Assembly: GCA_002245135.1 (NCBI GenBank) | Contig: NGBS01000603.1 | Span: 62,001 to 126,000, forward strand | Direction: 5' to 3' | Length of the DNA: 64,000 nucleotides | DNA from: Proteromonas lacertae | Taxonomy: Eukaryota > Sar > Bigyra > Opalinata > Proteromonadidae | Shown here: positions 12,801 through 26,072 of the stretch, piece after piece | Layout of the letters: each line of letters begins with the position of its first letter | Numbering within the stretch: position 1 is the first letter of the stretch | The notes under the pieces: generated by a model | Told to the model about the DNA's origin: nothing | What the model saw: only the letters and a program-made list of their open reading frames with translations | Databases searched by the model: none | Program-made: the position numbers and the translations under genes

Positions 12801-15800
12801 TGGTATATTTATTACTATGAATCCTGGTTATGCTGGTCGTACAGAATTGCCTGATAACTTAAAAGCATTATTTAGACCAGTTACTATGATTAAACCTGAT
12901 TTATTACAGATTTGTGAAATTATGTTATTCTCTGAAGGTTTTGAAAGTGCTAGAGTATTAGCTAAGAAGATGACTGTATTATATCAATTAGCCCAAGAAC
13001 AATTATCAAAACAATACCATTATGATTTTGGTTTAAGAGCTTTAAAATCTGTATTAGTGATGGCTGGTTCATTAAAGAGACAATTCTCAGATAAAAGTGA
13101 AGAATTGGTGTTAATGAGAGCTTTGAGAGATATGAATATGCCAAAATTTGTATTTGAAGATGTTCCATTATTCCAAGGTTTGATTGGTGATTTATTCCCT
13201 GGTTTAGATTGTCCTCGTGTAGGTTATCCTGAGTTGAAACAAGCAATTGAAGAAGTATTAACTGAAAAACAATTCCATCATAGTGATGAAGAGAAATTCC
13301 AATTACAAGTAGATAAAGTGATTCAATTATATGAAACAATGTTGACTAGACATACAACAATGATAGTAGGTCCAACAGGTGGTGGTAAGACAGTGGTTAT
13401 TGATACACTACAAAAAGCAATGATGCCTGCATTCGATAAGAATGTAAAGATATTTGTATTAAACCCAAAAGCTCAAGGTTTATTCCAACTATATGGTGTA
13501 ATGGATCCAGTAACAAGAGATTGGACAAATGGTGTTTTATCTAATATATTCAGAAGTATAAATAAACCATTACCAATTGGTAAAGATGGTAAAGAAATCA
13601 ATGAAATTCGTTGGATATTATATGATGGTGATGTAGATGCAGTTTGGGTAGAAGATATGAATAGTGTAATGGATGATAATCGAACTTTAACTTTGCCAAA
13701 TGGTGAAAGAATAAGATTACAGAATTACTGTAAGATGTTATTTGAGACATTTGATTTACAATATGCTTCTCCAGCTACAATTAGTCGATGTGGTATGGTA
13801 TTTGTAGATCCAAAGAACTTAGAATATCAACCATACTATGAATGGTGGGTTAAGAATCGATGTGATCAAAATCCAACAAAGAAACAAGAAAAAGAATTAT
13901 TAATGGAATTCTATATGAAATATGTTCCTCCAATTATTGCTTATATATTGGAAGGTTTAGATGAAGGTGAAATTGGTTTAAGATGTCGACAAGGTATTCC
14001 ATTCACTAATTTGAATATGGTAATGCAGTTAACATCATTCTTAGATGCCGATATTAATCGAAGGAGTAGATACAAGTGATCGTGATATAGTAGAAGGATG
14101 TTATTTATACTCAATCTACTGGTCATTTGGTGCTTGTTTAGATGAAAGAGATCGAACAAGATTTGATTTATTTGTAAAAAAAGTATGTGGTTTAGCTTTA
14201 CCAAATGATCAATTATTCTATCAATTCTTTGATGTAGAATCAAGAAGATGGGAACCTTGGGATAAACAAGTGACTGAATATCAACCACCAGTTCCATTTG
14301 AATTCTATAAAGTGTTAGTTCCAACTCGAGATTTCGTAGTATATTCTAGTCATTTGAAGAGAATGAGTAGTGTTGAAAGACCTTCATTATTTGTAGGTAT
14401 AAGTGGAACAGCTAAAACAATCACAATTCGTAAATTCTTAGAAGATTTGGAACATGATAAATTCAACAAATTAACAATGAACTTCAGTTCTAGAACCACT
14501 GGTTTAGATGTTCAAAAGAATATTGAAGAAAATACTGATAAGCGAATGGGTAAAATCTATGGTCCACCAAATGGTAAGAGATTAATGACGTTTATTGATG
14601 ATTTGAACATGCCTAGAGTAGATAAATATGGTACACAACAACCAATTGCCTTGTTATTGTTCTTAATTGGTCGACATTCAATGTTTGAACGAAGTAGAGA
14701 TTTGGAATTATTAACTTATCGAGATATGAATTATGTAGCAGCAATGGGACCTCCTGGAGGTGGTAGAAATGCAGTTGATCCTCGATTTGTATCACTATTC
14801 AGTTTCTTCGATTTACCAGCTCCATCTGAAGAAGTATTGAATAAGATTTATTCCACCATTGCTAAATCTTACTTTGCTGAATTTACTGAAGGTATTCAAA
14901 AGTTTATGGATAAGATTACTCCTGTTACTTTACACTTATACACTCAAATAATTGATGGTTTACCTCCAACACCATCTAAATTCCATTATATATTCAATCT
15001 TCGTGATTTAGGTAGAATCTATGAAGGTATGTGTTTAGCCACACCTGATATATTCAAAGAAGATAAGCAAATGGCCAGATTATGGATAAATGAATGTAAA
15101 AGAATCTTCTCTGATCGTTTAATTTGTGATGAAGATATAAAATTCTTAGATGAAAAGATTCGAGATGGAATGAAAGCTGATTTTAGTGCATTTATTGATG
15201 AAGCAATAGCTGAACCAATGGTATTTGGTAATTATAAGAATGCAGCTGCTCGTATTTGTGAAGGTGCAGAAGATGCTCGATTATATCAAGATTTAGGTAC
15301 ATCTGATGCTGCTAGAGCTATATTTGATGAAATCTTAGAGAATTACAATGTAGATAATAAACCAATGAATTTAGTCCTTTTCCTAGATGCTTTGAATCAT
15401 TTAACTCGAATAATTCGTATAATATGTGTTCCAAGAGGTAATGCTTTATTAGTTGGTGTAGGTGGTAGTGGTAAACAATCATTAACAAGATTAGGTACTT
15501 ATACATTAGGATATACACTGTTTGAAATCTCATTAAGTAAGAATTATGGTGAAAATGAGTTTAGAGATGATTTGAAAGAATTGTATAAGTTATTAGGTAA
15601 AGGTCCAGTAGTATTCTTATTCACAGATGCTCATTGTGTAGAAGAATCATTCTTAGAATTATTAAACAACATGTTAACAACAGGTATGGTTCCTGCATTA
15701 TATGAAAGTGATGAAAAAGATGGTTTATTAATGACAGTTAGACCAGAAGTACAAGCTAAAGGTATAATTGATACACCTGATAATTTATGGAATTATTATG

Positions 15801-18800
15801 TTGATAAATGTCGAAATAACTTACATATAGTATTAGCCATGTCTCCATCAGGTGATGCATTGCGTATAAGATGTCGTAACTTCCCTGGAATGGTATCAAA
15901 TACAGTAATTGATTGGTTCTTCCCATGGCCACAAGATGCTTTAGAAAAGGTAGGAGAACACTTCTTAGCTGAACAAAAGTTACCTGAAGAACATCGTATG
16001 AATATAATTAGACATATGGTTTATGTTCATATCTCTGTTGTATCTAAAGCTGATCAATTTTTACATGAATTAAGAAGACATTATTATGTAACTCCCAAGA
16101 ATTATTTAGAATATTTATCAAATTATATAAATACAATGAAGAGAATTAATGATGCAATTAGCAGTCAAATTACTAGATTAGATGGTGGTTTAGGTAAATT
16201 ATCTGATGCAGCTCAAGCTGTAGAAATAATGAGTAAAGATTTAGCTAAAAGAAAAGTAGTCGTAGATCAAAAGAAGAATGAAGCAACCATAATGATTAAT
16301 GATATAAACACTAAGAAAGAAACAGCAAGTCGAGATCAAGAAGCAGCAACAATGAAACAGAAAGAATTAGAAGAAGATGCTGTAATAATCGAAGAAGAAC
16401 AAGCTAAAGCTAATACAGCTTTAGAAGCAGCTTTACCAGCCTTAGAAGCAGCTAGTGAAGCTTTAAAGAGTTTGAATAAGAAAGATATTGTAGAAATTCG
16501 ATCTTTTGCCAATCCACCAAATTTAGTGAAATTGGTTTGTACTTGTGTAGTTTATTTAAAACCATTTGATGATATTGATGATAGTGGAGATTTATGGGGA
16601 CAAGCTAAGATGATGATGACAAGAACTGATTTCTTAGATCGATTACAGACATATGAAAAAGATAAGATTAAAGAAAAACAAATTCAAAAAGTTAAAAGAA
16701 CTTACAGTGCTAATAGTGATTTTAATTATAACAGTTTAAAGACAGTCTCTAAAGCTGGTGCTGGTTTATTCAAATGGGTAGATGCAATGGTTAATTATTA
16801 TGATGTATTTAAGAGTGTTCAACCATTGAAAGAGAAAGTGGCTGAGATGGAAAAGAGACAAGAAGAATCTCGAAGAGATTTAGCAAATATTAAAGAAAAA
16901 TTATTGAAATTACAAGATGAGATTGAAACATTATCAAAGAATTATGCAGTAGCTAAAGAAGAATTAGATGCGTTAGAAGCTGAAGCAAATCTTATGGAGA
17001 AGAGATTAAATGCTGCTAGTAAATTGATAAGTGGTTTAGGTGGTGAACAAATAAGATGGACAGAAGATAAAGGTAAATTATTAGAAAGATCCAGTCATGT
17101 AATAGGTGATGCTTTATTATGTGCTTCCTTCTTAAGTTATGCAGGTGCCTTTACATTCAATTATCGAGAAGATTTAATAAAGAATATGTGGTTGAGTGAT
17201 GTAGAAGATAAAAAGATTCCATTATCTGAACCATTTAATTTACAGAATTTATTATCATCTGATGCTGAAGTACAAAGATGGATAGGTCAAGGATTACCAG
17301 CTGATGAATATTCTGTTCAAAATGGTATCTTAACATCTCAAGCTAGTCGATTCCCACTTTGTATTGATCCTCAACAACAAGCTGTAGCTTGGATAAAGAA
17401 TAAAGAAAAAGCAAATCATTTGATCGTAAGAACATTTGCTGATGATTTCATGAAACATTTAGAATCTGCCGTTCAATTTGGTCATACATTTGTATTTGAA
17501 AATGTAGATGAAGAAATCGATCCAATCATTGATCCAATCTTAGAAAAGAATACATTCTTACAAGGTACAACATTAAGTATAAAGATAGGTGATAAAGTAT
17601 TACAATGGGATACTAACTTCCGATTATTCTTAACTTCAAAATTAGCTAATCCTCATTATTCTCCAGAAGTAATGGGTAAATTAATGATTATTAACTATTC
17701 AGTGACATTAGAAGGTTTAGAGAATCAATTATTGAATGTAGTTGTATATAATGAAAGACCTGATTTAGAAGAACAATATGTTCAATTGATTCAAGAAACA
17801 ACTGCTAATACTCAAATGTTGGTGACATTAGAAGATACATTATTGAGAGATTTAGCTAATTCTGAAGGTAATATATTAGATAATGAAGCATTAGTAACAA
17901 CATTAGATGAAGCTAAGACAAAAGCGAATGATATTAAAGCCAAATTAGAACAAGCCAAATATACAACTGAATCTATAAATAAAACAAGAGCTATTTATTC
18001 TGTAGCAGCTAAGAGAGGTTCAATCTTATTCTTTGCAATGTCTGGATTATCAATAGTGAATAGTATGTATGAAATCTCATTAGCTTCCTTCTTAACAGTG
18101 TTTAAATATTCATTGAAAGTAGCAAAGAAAGATCCAAATGTAAGTGGAAGATTACGAAATATAATGAATGAAACAACCTCTCAATGTTATGATTATACAT
18201 GTACAGGTATATTTGAAAGACATAAGCTGATGTTTTCATTCCAAATGGTATGTATGATATTAGAAGGTGAAGGAATGTTAAATCGAACTGAATTAGATTT
18301 CTTCTTGAAAGGAGATCAATCATTAGAAGATGTATCTCGTCCTAAACCATTTGATTGGTTAACAATAGTCGGTTGGAAAGATTTAGTAAAATTAGCAACC
18401 TTAAAAGAAGAATTAAGTAAATTACCTGATGATGTAATGAATAATGAGAAAGTATGGAAAGATTGGTATGATTTAGAAACTCCTGAAAAAGAACCATTAC
18501 CAATGAATTACAATGAAAATTGTGATGATTTTGAATTATTATTAATCTATCGATGTTTCAGACCTGATCGAGTTTATAATGCAGTAAAATTGTTTGTAAT
18601 TAAAAAGATGGGTTCAAAGTTTGTACAACCTCCAGTGTTAGATTATAATCGTGTATTCTCTCAAAGTACTGCATTTAACCCAGTTGTATTTATATTATCT
18701 CCAGGTGCTGATCCTCAATCTGATATTCAATTATTAGGTGCAGAGAAAGGATTTAAAGGAAATAAATTCCGATTCTTAGCTTTAGGTCAAGGTCAAGGAG

Positions 18801-20464
18801 AAGTAGCTGAAGCAATGTTAGAAAGTGGTATAAGTAAAGGATATTGGGTATTATTACAAAACTGTCATTTATTGACATCTTGGTTAAAAGTATTAGAAAA
18901 GAAATTAGAAAGCATGCATACACCACATGAACAGTTTAGATTATGGTTAACAACAGATCCAACTGATAAATTCCCATTAGGTATATTACAAAGATCTGTG
19001 AAAGTAGTAACAGAACCTCCTGATGGATTAAAACAAAATATGAGAAGTTTATTATCCAAATTAGATGATAATGTAATGAATGAATGTCCACATACTGCTT
19101 ATAGACCATTAATATTTACTTTATGTTTCTTACATGCTGTAGTATTAGAAAGAAGAAAATATGGTAAGATAGGTTGGAATGTGAGTTATGATTTTAACGA
19201 ATCTGATTTCAATGTATCTCGAAGATTATTAGGATTATATTTAACAAAAGCATTTGAGAATGGTGATGAAATGATTCCATGGGGTTCATTGAAATACTTA
19301 ATAGGTGATGCAATGTATGGTGGAAGAGTATCTGATAACTTTGATCGAAGAGTATTACAAACATATTTGAATGAATATTTTGGTGATTTCTTATTTGATA
19401 CATTCCAACACTTTTACTTCAGTCAATCTGATTTTGATTATACTTTACCTGAAGATGGTCCATTATTGAATTATACTGAATATGTTGAAACATTCCCATT
19501 GACAAACTCTCCTGCTGTATTTGGTTTACATCCAAATGCCGAAATTAGTTATTTCAGTAATGCAATAAAATCAATGTGGAGAGATTTAATCGATTTACAA
19601 CCTAGAACAGCTTCATCTGGTACTGGCATTAGTCGAGAAGATTATATAGGTCAAACAGCAGCAGGTATAACAGCAAAATTACCCGAATTGGTGGATTTAG
19701 TTGCTTTAAGAAAGAGATTACCTGAAATCACTCCAACATTAGTTGTATTATTACAAGAAATTGAAAGATGGAATAATTTAGTAGCAAAAATGACAAGTTC
19801 TTTAACTGATTTACAGAAAGCATTGAAAGGTGAAATTGGTATGTCTGATTCATTAGATGCATTGGGAGATGCTTTATACAATGGTTTCTTACCTGAAATG
19901 TGGGCAAGATTAGCTCCAGCAACCTTAAAACCATTAGGTAGTTGGATGAATCATTTCAAGAGAAGAGAAGCTCAATATAATGATTGGATGGACAATGGTG
20001 ATCCAAAAGTGATATGGTTATCTGGTTTACATATTCCTGAATCTTATTTAACAGCCTTAATTCAAACAACTTGTAGAATAAAGAACTGGCCTTTAGATAA
20101 ATCAACATTATATACAGTCGTATCAAAATATACATCAGTTGATCAAGTACCAGCAAAATTAGAACATGGAACATATGTAACAGGTTTATATTTAGAAGGA
20201 GCGAAATGGGATTTAGAGAATATGTGTTTAGCTAAACAAGATCCGAAAGTGTTAGTAGTTGAATTGCCAATCTTACAAGTTATACCAATCGAAGCTAGTA
20301 AATTGAAGTTACAAGATACATTCCAAACTCCAGTTTATGTAACACAGAATCGTCGAAATGCAATGGGTGTTGGTTTAGTATTTAATGCAGATTTATCAAC
20401 AAAAACTCATATCAGTCATTGGGTATTACAAGGTGTTGCATTATTCTTAAATACTGATGAGTAA
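6882..20464 (+). CDS. Axonemal dynein heavy chain, probably inner-arm I1 (DNAH10-like)
   Basis: Motor subunit of a flagellar dynein, about 4,510 residues, the normal family length. One intron (7030-7062, 33 nt). N-terminal tail and linker run to about 12500. AAA1 has GPAGTGKTE and CFDEFNRI, AAA2 GPTGGGKTV (13371), AAA3 GISGTAKT (14398) and AAA4 GVGGSGKQS (15455). The stalk coiled coil and microtubule-binding tip follow (about 16130-17080), then AAA5-6 and the C-terminal domain ending VTQNRRNAMGVGLVF and HWVLQG. The DNAH10 call rests mainly on this C-terminus and overall likeness; DNAH2 is the main alternative. The frame is broken at five places, each needing one base skipped: 7818, 8431, 12710-12711, 12723 and 14059. 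The restored frame at each gives dynein-conserved sequence (for example TLERYFKNI, and IQNALNEGADVV), so the gene is a single functional-looking locus. The last 6.4 kb has no break. Confidence 0.95.
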
Positions 20465-20594
20465 TATTAAATAATAATAATAATAATAAGTATTTCTTTT
20501 ATTAATATTTTTTGTGTGTTTTTAGTGGATAATTAAAAATAAAATTCACAAAACCAATTAAAAACATTTACAAACATAAGTTTTATAAATATTA

Positions 20595-21271
20595 CTACTT
20601 CTTGTTATTCCCAAATGTGTTTAACAACTCTAATAAACCTGATTTGGTTGGAGTAACTGTTTTACACATCTCTTTACTTGCCAAATCTCTTATTGATATA
20701 CATTTCTTCTTCTTATTTTTATTTTTTAATTCTATATTCTTTTCCACTTTATTCTCTAGTCTAAGTGATTTTGGTTTTGGAGGAATATGAATAGCCTTCT
20801 TACAACATGCAATATATGATATATTACCACATTTATAGCATATAAGACTCTAATATATTATATTTACATATATACTAGATGATTTTTATTCATTTCTTTA
20901 TCTTTATGTTTTTCAATTGCTTCTCTTTGAATTTCATTATAACATCTTAATAATAATATACACAAATATCAATACTCGTTTGATAATCGTCTTGAAAATA
21001 TGGTTTTATTTTTATTGCACTTTTTGTTGATATGATTTAGTCGAACTTTACCAGTCAAACTAGCAATTATTAAACATCCACACTTTTGACAAACTGTTTC
21101 TTTCAAACTACCAGAGATTTCTAAATATTTGTAATAATATTTATATTTACTTTCGTTAATAAGGAATGAGATGTCTTCTGCTTTTCTTCTAAAATATCAA
21201 ATTATTTGATATATATATACAGAAAAGAATGTGAGAGACATTGATTTTTACTTATTATTTGCTGAGAACAT
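20595..21271 (-). CDS. Zinc-ribbon protein resembling C18orf21/UPF0711 (RNase MRP/P subunit-like)
   Basis: Three introns join in frame to give about 180 residues. It starts MFSANNKRKAEDI, then has a first CxxC (VCQKCGCLI), a VRL segment followed by a basic spacer NKKCNKNKT, the helix SNECYNEIQREAIEKHK, and a second CxxC (ICYKCGNIS), followed by a Lys-rich tail with a PTKSGLLELLNTF-like end. This order of CxxC, VRL, a long helix and a second CxxC is that of the C18orf21/UPF0711 family, related to the Rpr2/Rpp21/SNM1 zinc ribbons of RNase P and MRP. If right, the role is rRNA or tRNA precursor processing in the nucleus or nucleolus. Rpr2/Rpp21 proper is the alternative. The start is the ATG at 21271, which splices in phase to the next exon. 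Confidence 0.55.
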
Positions 21272-21452
21272 TTTAACAGATACTCAGTTCTTCTTTTATC
21301 AGCAATTTCATCATCTATTTCAAATCAATTCATTACAAATACTTGATTTTGTAATTGGTTGAAATGACATGTCAAAATTACTTATATTAATGTAATTTGA
21401 AAAAATAAACAAGAACATTGATATAATAATATCTAATAATAATATAATCAAT

Positions 21453-21620
21453 TATTTAATATTGAAGAATTCTTCTAATATTTTATTCTTTTCTTATTCA
21501 GATATTCCAACTAATTTCACTCTTCTGAAAGAATACAATGCTTTTAGAAAGGATTTTAATTCTGATTTATCTATATCTCTTTTTACTGTTATTGATAGTT
21601 CATGAAAATACTTTACATAC
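21453..21620 (-). pseudogene. Decayed C-terminal fragment of a pseudokinase-LRR paralogue
   Basis: Read on the minus strand this gives LSITVKRDIDKSELKSFL, a diverged middle, GISE, an in-frame TAA, and EKNKILEEFFNIK then a stop. It lines up with the end of the intact LRR gene at 35654-38963 (LSITVKENIDRSELKSFL, GISEEEKKEILKVFLNVE). The stop replaces a glutamate codon (GAA to TAA), and no upstream LRR frame stays open, so this is a remnant rather than a gene. Confidence 0.7.
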
Positions 21621-22846
21621 ATTTACTACGAAAGATTCTATCCATCACATTAAATTCAATAATCTTTCTTGTGTATTTCACTTTTAACATCAACTACGTT
21701 ATTTGTGCCATCATGTGCATTTCGATTGTGAACATCATTTTATCATTCAATACTATGTTATAACAATTTTAAGTCTACAACGTCATTTACAGCTAATTAT
21801 GTAGAATAAGATGTTGTGGAAGAATATTTACAGCATACAAATGCCAATTAACATTCATCTCAATTCGATTAAGATTATGGTCGTATTTCGTTAAAAGATG
21901 TAGTAATACCTAACAGATTTCCAGACTATTCAAGAAGATAGGATAAGTTTAATATATTATGAGAAGCTGAAGGTGTTATTAGCAAAAAATGATTAAACAG
22001 ATAAGGTGATAAAGGCAAAAGGAAATAACAATCAAAGACGCATGATTATACAATTTTGATAAGAATAAGTACAAATACTTTCATGATTTAGTAATTACAG
22101 AGGTTATTGTACTATCTATAAATTTATAAAACACGATAATGCTAATAGAGATAATGCTCATTGTAAAGAATCATCTTTAAGAGACGAAATCAATGATCTA
22201 TTATCAGAAAGACAAAAATACCGTACTATAGAGTTCGTAGATTCCTAAATATGCCTCTAGAAAAAGCATTACATAGAAAAAGTAGTCATAGACTAGGATC
22301 AGGAAAAAATAATCTAACCTCAAAATCATAATCTTCTAATATAATTAGAAAAACAACTATTAATTTTAAAAGCATTTTCTTTTCTCAAATTCTTCTTTAG
22401 ATGAAGTTAATAATTCGATAATATCCAGTCTATGTGAATTTAAATCTGCTTTATTTATTTTGAGGTGTCTGTTATATCATCATAATCATTATTTATAAAT
22501 GTACCAAAATCATCTGTAACATATTCCATTTGTTGTATTAGATTATTTGCATATTCATTGCAACATTGATGCTTATAAAACTCAAGTGATTTATGATAGT
22601 TTAGAATTACAAAAGAATTATATTATACTTAATATATTACCTTTATTGTTGATGAATAAGGATGAATTTGGTACTATTATATTATATTACCACAACATTT
22701 TATAATACATAATTAGATGTAGATGTTGTTGTAAGATTATTAATAATTTTATATTTTCATTTTTTTTATTGAAAAAGGTTTTAGAAAATTATACGAAAAA
22801 ATACACCCCATTATTTTTTTTCATTTCATTTTTCTCATTTTTTAAC
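21621..22846. other. Gene-poor, probably decayed DNA upstream of TIM22
   Basis: No frame longer than a few dozen codons and no intron-joined gene could be built. Short minus-strand stretches (around 22380-22460, reading RHLKINKADLN and DIIELLTSSKEEF) have an LRR-like feel and may belong to the same degraded paralogue as 21453-21620, but I cannot align them. The last 100 bp are T-rich and presumably hold the TIM22 promoter. Confidence 0.4.
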
Positions 22847-23531
22847 ATGGATATTCCAAAATTATCATATCCATATACATTAATAGGTGATGCTTTAGAT
22901 AGAATGTCAGACGATTCTAAAAGAACTATAATTAATCCTCTTATGGCAATGTATTTATAGTTTGTTATAGTATAATAAAATAGGACAAGAGGTTTATCCC
23001 CAGATGCACCAATTCCTGCTCCAGAATATGGAAGATTTACAGAATCATGTTTAGTAAACGCTGCATTGGGTGCTGTTATGGGTGCAGGAGTAGGTCTTTT
23101 AACAGGTTTACTCTTTGGAAGTTTTGATGCAATGAGTGGTCCTACAACAGCTACATTTAGTCAAAATCTTCCATTGAAAGAAGAAGTATATATTTTTAAA
23201 AAAACTATACCATGTAGATGATTAGAAGTTATAGGAAAATATGGTTAAAAATGAGAGGTTGGGCAAAGAATTTCGCTGGTTTAACATGTATTTATTATTA
23301 GTTATATTTTATTCTCGATATATAGTGGTTTTTAGTGGATGTGAATGTGCAATACAAAAATTTAGAGGAAAACAAGATAAAACAAATTCAATCGCTGCTG
23401 GATGTGTAAGTGGTGCAGCATTGGCAACAAAAGCAGGATTTTATGGTATGTGTGCTGGCTGTGTGTCGTTTGCTATTTTTTCGTATGTGATAGACTCATA
23501 CTTTGAATATCGTGAAGATTCAAAGGAATAA
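22847..23531 (+). CDS. TIM22: Mitochondrial carrier translocase TIM22
   Basis: Channel-forming inner-membrane subunit that inserts carrier proteins. The ATG at 22847 begins MDIPKLSYPYTL. Introns: 22951-22983, a second that joins LKEE to MIRSYRKIW, and a third that joins AGLT to LVFSGCECA. The Tim17/22/23 fold shows as glycine-rich membrane segments: NAALGAVMGAGVGLLTGLLFG, the signature GCECAIQKFRGKQDKTNS, then AAGCVSGAALATKAG and FAIFSYVID. The cysteine/ECxIxxxRxKxD signature is that of TIM22 rather than TIM17 or TIM23. About 170 residues, a usual length. Confidence 0.85.
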
Positions 23532-23694
23532 TTAATTATTTATTGTTTACCTTGTTTGTATTTATATACTTTTATTTGTTGCTCAGGTTATTTAATGCGG
23601 TTGTACGTTGTAATTGGAATTGTGTTTAAGTGTTTTTTTTGAATTCAAACCAAGAGGCTTGATCAATTAGATTATTCTTTTGTTATTAGAGAAC

Positions 23695-25765
23695 ATGGAA
23701 AGATTAGAATATGTGTATCATTCTAAAAAAATTCATTGTATAGATTTGGTTCAGATGACTCTGGTACTGAAGAACCAGCAGAGCATAACAAGTATGATTG
23801 GATAATCTGTGTATTAATGTGTGTTGGAGCAGCTATAGTAAGTAACCTAGGAACAAATTTCCAAAAGATGGCATTAAATAGAAGAGTTCAGCATAAAGAA
23901 GGTGCACATAAATATTTGACTTATGTTATATGGATTGTTGGATTTATATTAATCGTATTAGGTTCATTTGGAGATTTTGGTGCTTTGGGATTCGGTGGTA
24001 TATAAAATTATTAGTTAATGTTATTTATTTAATAGCTCAAAGTATTGTAGCTCCATTAGGATCATTGACATTAGTCGTAAATTTTGTTTTAGCGCCATTA
24101 ATGCATGGAGAGAAATTAGGTTGGATAGATTTTATGTGGACAGCTGTAATTATAGCAGGATGTACAGTGTCTGTAGCATTTGCATCACATGAAGAATCTG
24201 AGTATAACATTATTTATATATAATTAAATAGTTTTGATCTTGCCACTTTGAAATCATTTTATAGAACAACTCGTTTTATAGTTTATTTCACTACAGTAGT
24301 GGTAATAGTTGTAGTTATATTAATAGCAATCAAAGTGATTGAAAGAAGACAAAAGATTTATGGTAATTCATCCCCAGAATACCAAAAATTCTTTAAATTC
24401 CATAGATTCAGTTATGCATGCATTAGTGGTATTGCTGGTGCTCAAAGTGTGTTATTTGCCAAAACATGTGTTGAATTATTGATGAAGTTCTTCAAAGGAG
24501 GAGATTTCCCATTAGCTGATTGGTTCACATGGATTATATTAATTTGCATGGGTTCTACAATTGGATTACAAATATTTTGGTTGAATTGCGGCTTGGCTCG
24601 ATGGGATTCTTTGTATAATATCCCAATCTTCCAATCATTTTGGATTACCGTTAGTGCAATAGGTGGTGGTGTGTTTTATGAGGAGTTTAATGGATTTTCT
24701 ACCTTACAATGGGTGATGTTCCCATTAGGTGTTTGTATTACTGTATTTGGTGTATATATGTTAACTCAAACAGCTCCAGCAAGTTCAGGTGATAAGAAAT
24801 CTGCTGAAAAGATCAGTGGTCCAGAAGAAACACTTCCATTACTAGATAATGATGTTGATGGTAAAAGAAGAAGTAATTTAAGTGCAGAAATTGCTAGAGA
24901 TAAAATCAATAAATTCCAATCAGGAGAATGGACTTTCTCAGAAGATTACACTGATTATGAAGTTGAATTCCACAATGTCGATTATGGTTTAGATATTGTG
25001 CCAACTCATATAAAAGCAGTAAGTAAAGAAGATAGTAGGAATACAGCTAATTTAGAAGTATGGAAAGTTGGTGGTTTCCATCAAGTGAATGGTGAAATGG
25101 GAGAAGCACAAAAACACGGATTAATTCAACCAGGACAATTATTAGTAGCAATAAATGGAGAGTTGTTATTATCAAAGTATTTATCATCTGATGAAATATT
25201 GAAGAAGATAAGAGATGCTACAATACCTATTTGTATTAGATTTAGACACTTTTTACATCCAAATGTATATATATATATATATATATATATTAATTGATTT
25301 ATTTATTTATTTATTTTATTATTAGAAAGAGGAAATTGATATGTCAGAATTACCTCATCAACCAAGATTTAGATCAAATAGATCACTTAGTGGATCAAAG
25401 TATATATATTTATTTATATATTTTATTTAGTTTAGAACCAATCAGTCAGTTGATTCACAATTATGATAATATTTCAATAGGTGCATTTATATCCTTATTT
25501 TTTATGTGTTTTAAATAAATATTTTCTTTAATTTATATTGTAAGATAAAGATGATTCTATTCCAGAAACACCTGAAGTGAAAGGAAAGAAGAAGAGGTTG
25601 ACCAATATCATTGAGAAAATACCAACAAGTGCAATGAAATTATTGGATGGATTATTAGATGTTTTAGATCCTATTAATCCAGAAGCAGTAAAGACAAATG
25701 AGATGGGAGAACCTGTAGCAATTACTGCAACTGATCCAACAGCCAATGATTCGAAAGAAGCATAA
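23695..25765 (+). CDS. NIPA-family magnesium transporter with C-terminal PDZ-like domain
   Basis: NIPA/DUF803 proteins are multi-pass Mg transporters of plasma or endosomal membranes. Starts MERLEYV (ATG 23695), spliced to FGSDDSGTEEP. Family motifs include SNLGTNFQKMAL, AQSIVAPLGSLTLVVNFVLA, LGWIDFMWTAVIIAGC and PIFQSFWITVSAIGGGVFYEE. After the last membrane segment comes about 40 polar residues and then a PDZ-like fold at about 24955-25255: YEVEFHNVDYGLDIVP, VWKVGGFHQVNGEM, IQPGQLLVAINGELL and a closing IPICIRF strand. Further exons add a short polar tail ending DPTANDSKEA. Six introns all join in frame; one contains a 28-nt AT dinucleotide run (25264-25291) and one uses an AAG acceptor. 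The PDZ could localise or cluster the transporter. Confidence 0.82.
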
Positions 25766-26072
25766 TTAATTAGAAGTTTATGATATTAATAATAATCATA
25801 TAACAAATAAAGTATTATTATGAATTTTTTTAATATAAAACAGAAAGAATAATATTTCCATAATACAATAGTTTATATTCACACTCTTTACTCTCATTGG
25901 TATTATCTTGAGGAAAATACAAAAAGAAAAAAAAAATATACAATTACACCTCAACACACACAAATTATAAAATCTAATAAATAACTATAAATATTAATAA
26001 TTTAACTAATCAACACATACTATACCATAATTAATACAACATAAAACATAATCAACAATTCCATTGTAAATA
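25766..26072. other. Convergent intergenic space
   Basis: AT-rich 3' flanks of two converging genes, with an A-run near 25920-25940. No gene or RNA structure seen. Confidence 0.5.

Noticed and set aside
7800-14060. Euplotes-type programmed +1 frameshifting at stop codons in dynein
   Set aside because: In the dynein cases the conserved protein resumes before the zero-frame stop, and there is no shared AAA-TAR or other slippery site.
7051-20174. Many antisense ORFs of 60-130 codons across the dynein gene
   Set aside because: They overlap a conserved coding strand, are Leu/Ile/His-rich mirror translations, and none has splice structure or family likeness.
20602-20790. Plus-strand ORF starting MLFPNVFNN
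   Set aside because: It is antisense to the Lys-rich tail of the spliced zinc-ribbon gene on the minus strand.
25264-25291. AT dinucleotide run as a functional element
   Set aside because: It lies inside an intron; long AT runs are common in introns here.
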